In this document: positions 11,077-21,479 of the stretch, piece by piece
How the letters are laid out: each line of letters starts with the position of its first letter
Numbering within the stretch: the first letter of the stretch is position 1
Origin: Gnetum montanum
Taxonomy: Eukaryota; Streptophyta; Gnetopsida; Gnetales; Gnetaceae
Direction of reading: 5' to 3'
DNA length: 56,822 nt
Assembly (NCBI GenBank): GCA_015680685.1
Contig: MNCI01011946.1
Span: 26,580 to 83,401 of the forward strand
Position numbers and translations under genes: made by a program
The notes under the pieces: generated by a model
What the model saw: the letters and a program-made list of their open reading frames with translations, nothing else
What the model was told of the DNA's origin: nothing
Databases searched by the model: none

Positions 11077-12513
11077 TCCATATATATAGATTTTAAGGAT
11101 GTCATATCACGTACTTGTTAGTAGAGACCCAATATCACAGCCTATCAAAAATAGGATCCTTGGAAAAATTGATAAATTTTGGAAATTCCAAGGTATAAAA
11201 TGAGGACTTTAGGTCAATGTAAAGGGTCCAGGGTAAGAATGATCAGACTGGAAGGCATAAAAAGGATAGTGGTGTAAAATTTAGCAATGAAAATCATGAA
11301 GAGTATGAGGAAAAAGGACATGTGTTGGCTCATAGGAACGTTTGAACCAAAAGGATGATAAGGGAAAGAAGAATGTTGGTAATACTTGGAAGGTATAAGA
11401 TGATGTCCAAGAGATGTGTTATAAGTGCAAATTATAAGGGTTACACAAGTGGGTCCTCCCCAAAGCAAGTTCCAACCTATAATGCCCTTGCGTAACCACA
11501 CCTTAAAATGTTTGTAGGCATTAGAAGGGTTAAATGTAATCCACACCGATTTCACAAAACACACACATGTAGATAGCACCGCGATGAGATATGAATCCCA
11601 TGATACCCAAGTCATGATTCACAACTACACGAATAGCGAGGTGAGGCAAATCATAGAAGGGATTGCAGAGATTGGGACATGAGGTAACTGACTCAGGACA
11701 TAATGAATCCTGCATGTAAGGCATGATTAGTGTGTCATTAGCCCATCACTCCAAAATTAGGACCAAGTCCATGCCGCTAATCAATGACATTGCATTGCTT
11801 TATCCAATGATGAACAATTATAAAAGCACCATGACAACAAGGCGTACGATAACTTGGTGTTTCATTCAAGGGAGGAATGATTTTGCTTTGTGGCACTCAT
11901 TTTTGTTTTTGAAGTATTGCTTAATCCAGAGAAGCCACCTACCTTTAGACATGGGTGCATGTCTTTCCAATGGGACACCCTAGAATAACATTATTATTTT
12001 TTTGGTTGAGTGCCTTTTGATTACTCTTACTCCCATTTTTCATTAGCTCTACAAGGATCTTAGTACAACCAAGCTACATGATAACTCCTACAAATGTCAT
12101 CAAAGAGAATCCACAAGTCCTCTTGATGTCACACCCTAACCATTCCCTCTTGGTCCATCCTTCTTCGTTCTGGGCACAATGAGCACAAAATTACTTTAAG
12201 TTTTAATGATTAGGAATATCATTGTACCCAGGGTAGAACCTCTTATTAATAGAATGGGTGAGTGGATGTGATGGGCTTGTTGTCCAAGTAATTAGTCACC
12301 TGAGACTTAATAGCATAGAACAACACCTCAACCAATGAGTCACATGAGTATTTTATTCCTAGATAAGATTACTCATAAAAAGGTGAAAAGATAAAAAGAA
12401 AAAAAGGAAAAAAGATTAAATAATAAGTTGAAAAGTGAAAAAACTGAAAACAAATCTCAAAATTATAAAAAATAAAAAATATTTATTAATCCTACTAGTT
12501 ATTAGAATGGGGG
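11077..12513 (-). other. non-coding interior of element A shared with element C
   Basis: No supported coding. A block at 11449-11467 (GTGGGTCCTCCCCAAAGCA) is identical to 35849-35867 in element C and its surroundings align, so this is the region between pol end and 3' LTR of a C-like element. Sequence at about 11095-11145 (ATATCACGTACTTGTTAG, CACAGCCTATCA) resembles the end of an LTR, suggesting A may be a mosaic of two family members joined at the gap. Confidence 0.5.
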
Positions 12514-12528
12514 TTATCCCCCATAACT
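12514..12528 (-). promoter_or_regulatory. internal polypurine-like tract, element A (first)
   Basis: The plus strand TTATCCCCCATAACT reads AGTTATGGGGGATAA on the element strand and corresponds to the GGGGG tract at the end of pol in B and C. Confidence 0.4.
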
Positions 12529-13362
12529 AAACGGTTGAGCATGGCTAGGATTAATAAATGAAGAATTGGGATCCTTGTATGTTGGAAATATTGGAACTCA
12601 ATCATACTTACCCCATTGGGGTTCACACACTTGATTAAAGTTGACATAGTGGGGCAAGTTATAAGATGTAGTTAATTTATAAGAAGTTGACCCAATATGG
12701 TACTTATGATCGTAAGATGGTATGCAAGGATGAACATGTCTCCCCATGTGACTATATTCATTGGGTCATATGGTTGTTGGAGTATTGTTTGGTGGCCCTG
12801 AGAAAGTAACACAAGGTGTTGGGTTTGTGGAGGAAGATGCACCACAGTGTTGGACTTGTGTTGGGTTGGAGGATACAGTGGGCTCAGAACTGTGCTATCC
12901 CTTCTTATGGTCATGCTGAAAGAAGGGGCGTCTTCGATGTTGAGGAGAGTTCCCATTGTTGTAGTCAGCAGAAGCACAAGTAATATTTGTGGGTTGCTGC
13001 TATGGCACAAACCCTTCTGGAACACTTGGTGGCGATGTAGAAGGAGGTGAAGGATGAGAACATTGAAATAAAGGAGAAGTGTAAGGTACCCAAGGTGGTG
13101 GTCCTGTTGGTGAGGATACGGGTTGACAGTATTAAGGAGAATAATAATAGTGTGGCGAGAGAGAGGATGTTGACCCAGTTGGGGAAATAGGATGTTGAAC
13201 TTGATAAGCACTTAGGTTCAGATGGTATGAAGGGTATAACCAGTTTGGGGGTGGCCTCCTCCATGACTAGGATTGTTGCCACTATGATTGAACACAGTAT
13301 CTTTGTATGAACTTTGGGTGTAACACTCTTTTCCAATGCTCCTCTAAATGTGACAAGATTGG
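12529..13362 (-). pseudogene. Pro/Ser/Gln-rich tail following gag zinc knuckle, element A
   Basis: Downstream of the zinc knuckle one minus-strand frame is rich in Pro, Ser, Thr, His and Tyr (for example QHPISPTGSTSSLSPHYYYSP) with scattered stops. A comparable low-complexity linker separates gag from protease in element C (37865-38450), but here no protease follows. The frame runs into the polypurine-like tract at 12514 with a GG*PP reading similar to the GGDGH end of pol in B and C. Confidence 0.5.
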
Positions 13363-14473
13363 ACATTGGCCCTTAGGGTGATCATACAAGCAAATGTTAC
13401 ATTAATATGTAGGATTGGCAGTTGAGCTCCTTTTTTTTTCAACCCTTCTTTTCAATTGTCTAAGGGTATTTTGTCCTACTTATTGGTTTGTCATGAATCT
13501 ACCTCCAATAATGTTGGCATATTCTCCACATTTTTTATGCATCCATTCCATCATCTTATTGATCCATTCCATCAATTTCATCCAATGGTTATAGTGTTAG
13601 CAAAGATGGTTCCACCTCCTTGAGATGAGTTGATTTCTCCTCTTCATTATCATGGGCCCTTGTTGATTTTTGGGCCTGTTGAGATTTTTTGGCATTCTCC
13701 CATTTAGCCATTTCTCCTTCTTGTTTTGCTACCCACTTGATTAGCTCTTGGACTTGGTGGGTCCATAGCTCATATAGTTGACCTCGGGCATACATCCCTA
13801 AGGTTTCCCTTGTTTCATTACGGAGCCCATCTATGATATGGTACATTAGCCTTTCCTCGGAGAACCCATGGCCTGGGCAATTGTTTAACAGTGCATAATA
13901 TCTTTCTAAGGCCATGTAAAAGGGTTCATGTTGTGCTTGTTTCCACTCTTGGATTTTTTTCCTCAAGGTTGACACTCTTGCATAAGTTTGATATCTTTCA
14001 TTGAAGAGCTCTACCATTGTTGGCCAATGTCAAATTGATTTTGGTTTTAAAGACCTATACCATACTTATGCTTGGCCAACGAGTGTAATAGGAAAGAGCT
14101 TAAGTTTCTACCACCCATTATGAATATTATTCCATACATAGGCATCATGGAAGGCTTGTAAATGATGTTGTGGATCTAAATCATAGCCTTCGAAAAACTT
14201 GGGAAAGTTGTTCAAATTGAGCTTGGGTAGACAACTCTCCTTGCAATGCCTATGGGATATTCAAATAGCCTCTTGTATTTGTGTTAGGCTTGTAGTGGCC
14301 AGTAGGGGTTCATCGTCATTTGGTAAGTTATGCCTTTGTGAGTTGGGATGATGTTGTCTTCATGTATGTTCATAGGAGACCCCTGCATTAGATTAAGTAC
14401 TTCAAACATCATCTTCATCATTATATAACTCGTTGGTTCTCCAATGAATTGCCTTATTGGTTGTTGCGTTATC
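13363..14473 (-). pseudogene. gag: Athila-type gag of element A
   Basis: This is the nucleocapsid/capsid precursor of the element. The longest open piece (13589-14017) contains the retrotransposon gag domain: VELFNERYQTYARVSTLRK, a WKQ block, RYYALLNNCPGHGFSEE and ETLGMYARGQL, all of which recur in elements B and C. A zinc knuckle CNICLYDHPKGQC (CX2CX3HX4C) lies at 13363-13401. The N-terminal part to the ATG near 14473 is broken by stops and frameshifts. Compared with C, the first 300 or so residues are missing. It is not functional as it stands. Confidence 0.75.
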
Positions 14474-14610
14474 ATAGTCTTGTGAGAGGGACATTGTGTG
14501 TGAGTTTATGTGTGACTTAATTGAAATTAATTTCTTTTCTAAAAGATATATCGTTAATACCTTGTTACAGTGATCTTATATGATGTAACTAATCTAAATA
14601 ACTAGCACTG

Positions 14611-14628
14611 TCCTCGGCAACAGTGCCA
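14611..14628 (-). promoter_or_regulatory. primer-binding site for tRNA-Asp
   Basis: The reverse complement reads TGGCACTGTTGCCGAGGA, one base after the LTR end. The complement of plant tRNA-Asp(GTC) 3' end is TGGCGCCGTTGCCGGGGA; the three differences are all transitions. tRNA-Asp priming is characteristic of the Athila lineage. Confidence 0.85.
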
Positions 14629-14629
14629 A

Positions 14630-15485
14630 TGATGAGTGGTGAGGTACCCCTACACTCAACCATACAAATATGAGCATTTCACGCATGACCTGGTTGAACT
14701 CTGCAGATGGGCTAGTTTTGGTATCTAGATAGTTACTCATTGATCATAATTCGTTGTCTTCCCACCTAGGCTAGTATTTGCTTTGTCATGTATGGTTTAG
14801 TCTAGAGTGAGGTGTATGATGTGTTCCTAAACTAATGTTGCTCCTAGAGACAAGGGAAAATAATCTTTAATTAAGCTTAGGAGGAAAGGGAAAGAGAGAG
14901 AGAGAGAGCGCGCTATACTAAGAGGAGATTGGGAGAGAGAATCTAAGCTAGCCTAAGTGTGATGAGCATCCATTCCTTAATCATCCGTACACATCTTAGG
15001 CCTCATGCATGACTACCACTTGGATTACCAAGCGCATGGCCTGAGTACACTACTAGGATACCAAGCAATCACACATAGATGCTTGTGATTAAGTCATACT
15101 CATTGCACATTTAATAATAATTAAAATTAAGTAATTAAACTAAGTGAATGCTACAATGATGAAGTAATCTCAATCTTTATTTTTGGTCATGTGCGTGTCC
15201 AAGTATGCCACACTCGAATAAAGGATTCCGTACAATTACAATCATCACACTGTGGGCATGCACTAGGAGAAAGGGTTGAGAGGAACTAAGAAATGAACTA
15301 ACTTCTATCTACTGATTAAAAAATGAACTATTTCTAAATTGACTCTTCTCATGTGCCTACATGTGTATTTATAGGCTCACACAGGAGTCACAATATTGTG
15401 TATTTGATATCATTATTTGGGCTGTGATATCGCGTACCTGATATCGGGGGTCCAATATTGCAGCCTGATGAATCATGATTCATCA
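14630..15485 (-). repeat. 5' LTR of element A
   Basis: 856-bp partner of the LTR at 6682-7536, with the same ends, TATA region and GATATC repeats. The two copies differ visibly (about one difference per ten bases by eye in the first 180 bp, mostly transitions), indicating an old insertion. A GA microsatellite lies at 14890-14909. Confidence 0.92.
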
Positions 15486-16010
15486 TTTGAAAAGACATCC
15501 TTTCATTGTGAAGCCATTAGAAAGTTTAAATTTCTCTAATAATGAGATCAAGAGGTAAAATATTACTATGTTGAATTTTATAAAGCTTTGTAAAAGGCTG
15601 ATGTTCAGGAGACTAAGTATGAGCAAGCTTCTAACTTCATTAGTTGATTAAGGATGCAATATCAGTAAGAATTAGCATTATATGAATCTAATACTCTTGA
15701 TGAAACCTATGATCTTATTCTTAAGGTTGAAATGAAAATCATAAAGTTTGGCTTAATACATGATAAGGATCACAAGACAAGGGATGATAACAACACAACT
15801 TAAAATCATGAAATTATCTAGGGAGGATGATGAAGATGAGTAGAAGAAGAAGAAAAAGGAGTGTACTTCTTCAAGATCTAGAAGAATAAGGGAAAGATCT
15901 TCAAAAGATAAAGATATATGTTATAATTATGGCAAATTAGGTCATGAACAATGGAAGTGCACTAAGTCAAACAATAATGTCTTTAAGGATTAAAAAATTC
16001 AAACTATGCA
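15486..16010 (+). pseudogene. gag C-terminal part with zinc knuckle, host Ty3/gypsy element
   Basis: This continues the gag split by element A. Around 15560-15740 the frame reads like the capsid of plant Ty3/gypsy elements (LRMQYQ*ELALYES, LDETYDLILKVEMKI). At 15919-15960 there is a CCHC zinc knuckle, CYNYGKLGHEQWKC, whose second Cys has become Tyr. Many stops show that it is dead. A Lys/Glu-rich linker precedes the knuckle. Confidence 0.6.
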
Positions 16011-16059
16011 AGAGGATGAGCCTAAATCTTCAAAGAAATGTGATGTTGATCCTTTCTAC

Positions 16060-16540
16060 ATTGTTGATTAGAGTTGAATAGTTGTACTTTTGTTGGATAT
16101 GTTAGTGCTAATGAGGATGTTATGAGGAAGAGTTTGTTTATAACTCATTATGATGTTAACGATCATTCATTAAGTATGCTCATTAATGGTGAGCACAATA
16201 AAATGTGATTTCTTCCAAGGTTGTGAAGTTACTAGAGTTAGCTACTATTCCTCATTCTAATCCATACAAAGTACATTGGTTAATGAATAATCATTGTAAG
16301 TAAGTAAATGAATAGTACCTTATAGATTATTTAATTAGAAATTTTCATGACCAAATTCTCTATGATGTATCACCTATTGATTATTCAGATATCATATTTG
16401 GTAAATCATGGAACTATGATAATAGGGCTATTTTTGATGAAAAAAATAATAGTTAAATTGTGAAGCAAGACAATCATAAGTTTATGTTACTATCCACTAT
16501 TATTGAGAGTGAGGTTGATATTTAAATTCTTCATTGATGT
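16060..16540 (+). pseudogene. aspartic protease relic of host Ty3/gypsy element, interrupted by element B
   Basis: Family landmarks are readable: SLFITHYDVNDHSLSMLINGE (the position of IDSG, with the catalytic Asp lost), HSNPYKVHWL, and IIFGKSWNYDNRAIFDEKNN, the counterpart of the ILLGRPWLYD block of plant chromoviruses. Frameshifts and stops abound. Element B is inserted at 16541 with a gatgt/gatgc duplication, so the rest of pol should lie beyond 26919, where it is barely recognisable. Confidence 0.6.
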
Positions 16541-17413
16541 TGATGAGTGATGGGTATCCCCTATGCCCAATCATATGAATCACAAGCATTTATCAATGAT
16601 CTTATCGAATTCCATAGACTTAGTTACCTAAGTTACCAATATTCTTAAATAGTGAATCATATAGCAAGTCGTTGTCTTCTTAATTCATACTTTTGTTTTA
16701 ATTGTGTGTATGGTTAAGTGTGGTTAAGGCATAAGATGTTTGTTTTTATGATTATTTTATTGTTATCTCTCTCCTAAGTGCTTACTAATGAAATGAAGGT
16801 TTTATGATTAAATTAATTAACTAATTCCTAAACTAACTATCCTACTGTGGAGTATCTATTTCCATTTTCCATACACATCCCAAACTAGTATTAGAGCTAC
16901 TGGGTTACCAAGTGTATACTACTAGGTGTACCAAGTGTTCACTAATAGGATTACCAAGCATCAATATGTTATGCTCGACATGGCCGTATTCACATACTTC
17001 TAAATGATGAAATTAATGAATGAAGTAATAATAGTAATGTAAAGTGCTAAAAAGAAACACTAAACTAGTCTAAGTGCTGCAATGGATGTAGGAAGTCTTG
17101 ATTTTATTACCAATCATGCCATTGTGTTCATGTACATGAGCACTCTAACAAAACTTAGTATAATCTCATAAATCCACACTAGAAGCACTCAAAGGAAAAA
17201 TATTCTAACTCTTGAGGGAAGAAACTATAAGAATTCAACTAACTCTACAATCGAAATATGTCATAAATGCAAGGGATGCATATATAGGTAATGACTACAT
17301 CAACGTCGACGTATCTGTGTCAACGCATCCTAGCATGCGTTGATAGGAATATGTCGATGAGGCTGTGTCAACAAACATGTGTTGATGCAACCTGTCTTAT
17401 TGATGTTTCATCA
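16541..17413 (-). repeat. 3' LTR of element B
   Basis: Starts TGATGAGTGATGGG and ends TTGATGTTTCATCA. In U3 the GATATC repeats of A and C are replaced by palindromic TGCGTTGA/TCAACGCA-type units at 17298-17395. Confidence 0.92.
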
Positions 17414-17430
17414 TACCCCCACGATTGACT
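17414..17430 (-). promoter_or_regulatory. 3' polypurine tract, element B
   Basis: TACCCCCACGATTGACT lies against the inner end of the 3' LTR and reads AATCGTGGGGGTA on the element strand. Confidence 0.7.
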
Positions 17431-17599
17431 GAAAACTCATTCTCAAGTGAATAAATTTGGTATCAAGTGTCTTACAAAATTAGGAAAAGTATGGAATTTA
17501 TTGATAGAAGGATAGACTGACTGACTCTAACTAACTTTGAGTGTGAGATTGTATGATATTACAAAAATGAGCATCCATTACAACAAAATTGGACACTTA

Positions 17600-19940
17600 A
17601 ACAAACGTTTCACTAGGTGCTTGTAGGATAGCTGAAGATGTGATGAATTCTTATACAGTGCCTAGAGGTAGAGACTGTTGTTGCTCCAATGGTTCTTCAT
17701 CTCATCTTAGTGCTACTAGAGGCTAAGGTTGACTTGATGTTGCCACCACTGCTGTTGGAGGTTGAGGTTGATCTATTATTGTCATTACTACTGTCAAAAG
17801 TTTGAAAGCATTCAGGACTGCTTTCATCTTTTCTTCTTTACTCTATGGATCATAAACAATCTACGTGGCTTCACCAATGTGGGCTAGTGTAGAGATCTTC
17901 CATGGGCATGGCATTGAAGAAAACATTTTCTCCACATTGATAAAATAAGTCATGAACTGCTTAAATTCAATGTTGAATGTCTTTACTAGGTTTTGTAGCT
18001 CTTAGTAGTCATTCATCTATCTTTCCAAGTACTTAGCAATAGATTGTTGATCAATGATTATGTTGCTAAGAACTTTAAGCTCTAGATTATGTGTCATCAA
18101 ATTTTATTTGATCTCTTTTTGAAGCTTTAATTCCATCTCATAGAAGAGGTAGGAACTAACAACTTGCTTTTCCAACTCTATTCTTGGCCTCCCTATTGTT
18201 AGCATCACAATGTTTGCATAACGGATGTTGTCAAGCTTCACGTATTTCATCATCTCCTTGATTTGAAACTCCTTTAGGTGAATTTTAGCCTTGTTATATG
18301 CATCAATCCATTGAAGATCAATTGCCATAATTCACCTCATTCTTGGAGTTTCTAGAGGACCTCGTTCATCTTCACCTTTGCTAATTGAATCTCTTTTTCA
18401 TTGACTTCCTTGAGTAGCCCAACTCTTGTAATTATTCTTTACTCATTCAAACTTTAGGTCCTCATTCTTCTAGGTGGCTACCTCAATGATGGCCTTTTGA
18501 CAAAGAGCACAGGCTTCCTCTATCAAGAGATTATGATTTTATGCTACCAATGTTCTCAAATCTAGATTTACCTTGACGAGCTACTCCTATTGTTGGCATA
18601 TGAAGTCAACCATTTAGTCCTTCTATTGCTTAGCATTCCATAGGTGATGGCTATTTTTGGTAAGAACCAAGTTTTCTTTGCAGATTTATGATAGGTCCTT
18701 GTTAGTGTTGTTAGCCATGACTTCTGACAAGGACATGTTAAAGAATATCACCTCCTTTGCATTTTCAACGTCTTGGTATTTTTGCTAAAGTTTTTGGAAA
18801 TCTTCATCCTTGGTAAGTTATGGTGATTATTATAGGATTAGAAAGACAAGCTCACATCTTAGTAACTTTGTTGGTCAACCACTGATTTACCATGGTGGCC
18901 TCCTCAAGTTATGCATTGGTAATTAGTAACTTGTTCCTTGTCTTGAGCAACTACAACTGGTTTATTGTAATTTCATCTGAAAGATCAAAGATCTCTAGGA
19001 GTAGTTTCCTAGCTTCAATCAATTTTTCCAATACCTCCTCATGTTGGACAATGCTCATTTGATAACTTCTTGCTCCCATGGATACATGGATGTCCACAAT
19101 AGTGGCAATGTCAAGTATAGCTACTGTAGGAGCATTTAGGGCTTCAACAACCCTATCAACCATCATCTCTGCTGCTATCTCTTACCCCTTATGTGATATG
19201 ATGATGATGGTTGCCTCCTCATCTTTCTCCAACATGACGAAGAATGTTGTAGCATTTCCTAAGATCTCAGGAAATGTTTGTTCAAGAATGGACACTATGA
19301 TCTCCCTAGCACTTGGATTGGGCTAGGTGAGCACTTGGTTCCTTTGTGCAAATAAGAGTGGGACCAATTCACTATTGGAACAACTTATGGTCCTAGTGAC
19401 CTTGTTAAGATGGCTCATGGTTGGAGGGTAAACTAAGGATTCCCCTCCAGCTGCAAAGGCCTAAAGTTTTCTAAATATTTCAGTAGCTGTGAGTGCTTTT
19501 GGTGTAGTCTTTGGGGCTACAAGAAGTGGTGATGGCTACTCATCTTCCTGTAGCATAGTTGAAGATGCGAGAGAAGCATAATAGATCACATGATTAAAAT
19601 AGTGAGCTATTCATTCTCTTTTACATATTTTGTGGATCAGACATGGAAAGGGGATTATCTTCCTTTCCTTCTCATTTTCTTTCAAGTGCTTATTAATCTC
19701 CAAAAAAAATGAGTTGGAAAAGATCAACTAGGAAGTTCCTACTCTTAGCAACACATGCTCAAGAAGAGAAAGTTGTTACTTTAATAGGCCTCATCATTGG
19801 GTTTAGGTGATAAGGTGCAATTTTAAACTATGCCCTTTCTGCCTTGGTGAGAGCACTGTATTCTTTGTGATCCATCCCATAATATCACTAAACACACTTG
19901 TTTTTCGCTTCTAGGTCTACCTACGTTGATATTTTGGCAT
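17600..19940 (-). pseudogene. third ORF of element B, coiled-coil protein in envelope position
   Basis: Begins at the ATG at 19940 (MPKYQRR), downstream of integrase and of the internal polypurine tract. It is homologous to the ORFs in A and D: IIPFPCLIHKICKRE (D: MALPLSCLIRKLFR), PLLVAPKTTPKAL, then at 18951-19166 VDRVVEALNAPTVAI and HEEVLEKLIEARKLLLEIFD (D: HEDALDRLLQIGQVMTSLFD), and at 18104-18328 LDNIRYANIVMLTIGRPRIE (D: ANLRYANLSMLTVGRPRIE). The long central region is Lys/Glu/Leu rich. It is shorter than in A and D because much of the N-terminal globular domain is absent. Broken by stops; function unknown. Confidence 0.6.
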
Positions 19941-20129
19941 AGTGTCTAAATAATCAAAATCAAAATTTAAGATTTCTAATAAACTAAAATAAATTAATTA
20001 AAAATAAAAAATATAATGAAAGATATATAAAATAAATAAGAAAATATACAAGAACTTGAAAAACATATAAAAAATGGTGTAAAACAAAAAAGATGAAAAA
20101 TTGAGAACTTTATCATGATGTCATGTTTG

Positions 20130-21479
20130 GATGGCCATCTCCCCCACAACTATGTTGAGAAAAGTAGATCCAAAAAATAGAGTGTGCTTGTTCATGTTTA
20201 GAGGTATTAGTGTTGCTAGTTATTCTAGGTTCCAGGAATGACTTAACTTGTTGGATTTTGACCAACAAATGTTTTTCTAGATATGATGGATGATAAATGA
20301 TCATGGAACTAGAGGAAAAAGTTGCATGAATGAGGTAAGGTCCTTCCCATAGCATTTGGAATTTAGTGCATTATGGCACATGCATGGGATTCCAATAAAG
20401 AACCTTATCACGTAGTTGAAATTTACCTCTTCTTATTTGTGCATCATGACATTGTTTGGAATGTGCCTTATGCACTTCATTCATCATTAGGGCTACTTGT
20501 TAGTTTTCATCTAGCACATTAAGTATGATTAATCATTATTTTTATGCTAGATTAATGTTAAGATCAAGCTCACAATTTGTTATAAATGTTTGCAGTGCAG
20601 CTTGAATTGGAAGTTTGGATAACTTTCCATATATCACCTCATAGAAAGAGTAGCCTATAGGAAGTTTCCAAGTTGATATGTATGCTCGAAGGGCACCGTT
20701 GAGTTTTGTACTCCAATCCTTTCTATATTAACTAATGGTTCATATTAGGATTCTAGTTATATCCCTGTTAGTAACCTCAACTTGTCCATTAGCTTAGGGA
20801 TGATAAGGAATTGTAAGTTTATGTTGCACCCTAAAGTGTTGCATTAATTTCCAAAAAGTAGACCTCGTAAAGTGAGTTCCATTATCTAAAATAAGTGTCC
20901 TTGATATACCAAACCTATTTACCATACTTTGTTGAACAAACCATGCTACAATAGAAGATGAATAGTTGGTGACGGTTGCAACTTCAGTGCATTTTGTATA
21001 GTAGTTAACAACAATAATGATGTAAGCCTTCCCATTTGACATGGAAGTGATGGATCCCATGAAGTTAATACATTAGAGGTCAAAGGGCTCTAGTGGTTGG
21101 ATCCACTATTGAGGCCCTTTCATTTGTACAGTCATTCCTTCATCTCCTTGGTGGCATTCGTATGAATGAATGGTGAGCTTCTCTAAAGATGATTGGCTAG
21201 ATGAATCCTTCCATGAGGATTTTTACAATTGTCCTTTGACCTACATAATGGTCCTTGTAAGGACCTTCGTGAACATCCTCGAGGATCCATAGTTGATCAA
21301 CATTACGCACACACAATTGCACTAAGCCATTGACATAAAGCTTGTAAAATTTGCATTGAATTTCCATGTACTGTTTGACTTGATGAAGAAATTGTTATTT
21401 CTTCTTGTTCTCTCATTTTGCTAGAGTGTCTTGAGTAAAGAGATAGGCAAAGAAATCATCATACCAATTGGTACCCCTC
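20130..21479 (-). pseudogene. integrase relic, element B
   Basis: A decayed zinc-binding N-terminus (HHSFIRMPPRR) is followed by the DDE core at 20794-21060: GSITSMSNGKAYIIIVVNYY, where the first catalytic Asp of VDYYTK is Asn, then ISRTLILDNGTHF with the second Asp kept. The C-terminal part reads HDAQIRRGKFQLRDKVLYWN and LWEGPYLIHATF, the usual KWEGPYVV block. The reading ends GGDGHP over the internal polypurine tract at 20137. Confidence 0.8.
20137..20150 (-). promoter_or_regulatory. internal polypurine tract at end of pol, element B
   Basis: ATCTCCCCCACAAC reads GTTGTGGGGGAGAT on the element strand, overlapping the codons for the GGDGH end of pol and about 200 bp upstream of the third ORF start. 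Its GTTGTGGGGG core is the same as in the 3' tract family. Confidence 0.6.

Larger units (their letters stand above)
6682..15485 (-). mobile_element. Element A: Athila-like LTR element with gag and third ORF but no pol
   Basis: 8.8 kb element on the minus strand, flanked by a perfect 5-bp duplication tttga (6677-6681 and 15486-15490). LTRs are 855 and 856 bp. Order on the minus strand: 5' LTR, tRNA-Asp primer site, gag with zinc knuckle, a Pro/Ser-rich linker, an internal polypurine-like tract, 1.4 kb without recognisable coding, an assembly gap, a second internal polypurine tract, a 2.77-kb third ORF, polypurine tract, 3' LTR. No protease, reverse transcriptase or integrase was found, although up to 2.5 kb lies between gag and the third ORF. 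It is inserted in the gag of a plus-strand Ty3/gypsy element. Confidence 0.9.

Noticed and set aside
10721-11105. Open frames across the N run on both strands
   Set aside because: They exist only because Ns cannot encode stops.
12672-13211. 179-residue open frame as a leucine-rich membrane protein
   Set aside because: It is an alternative frame of the Pro/Ser-rich tail after gag in element A.
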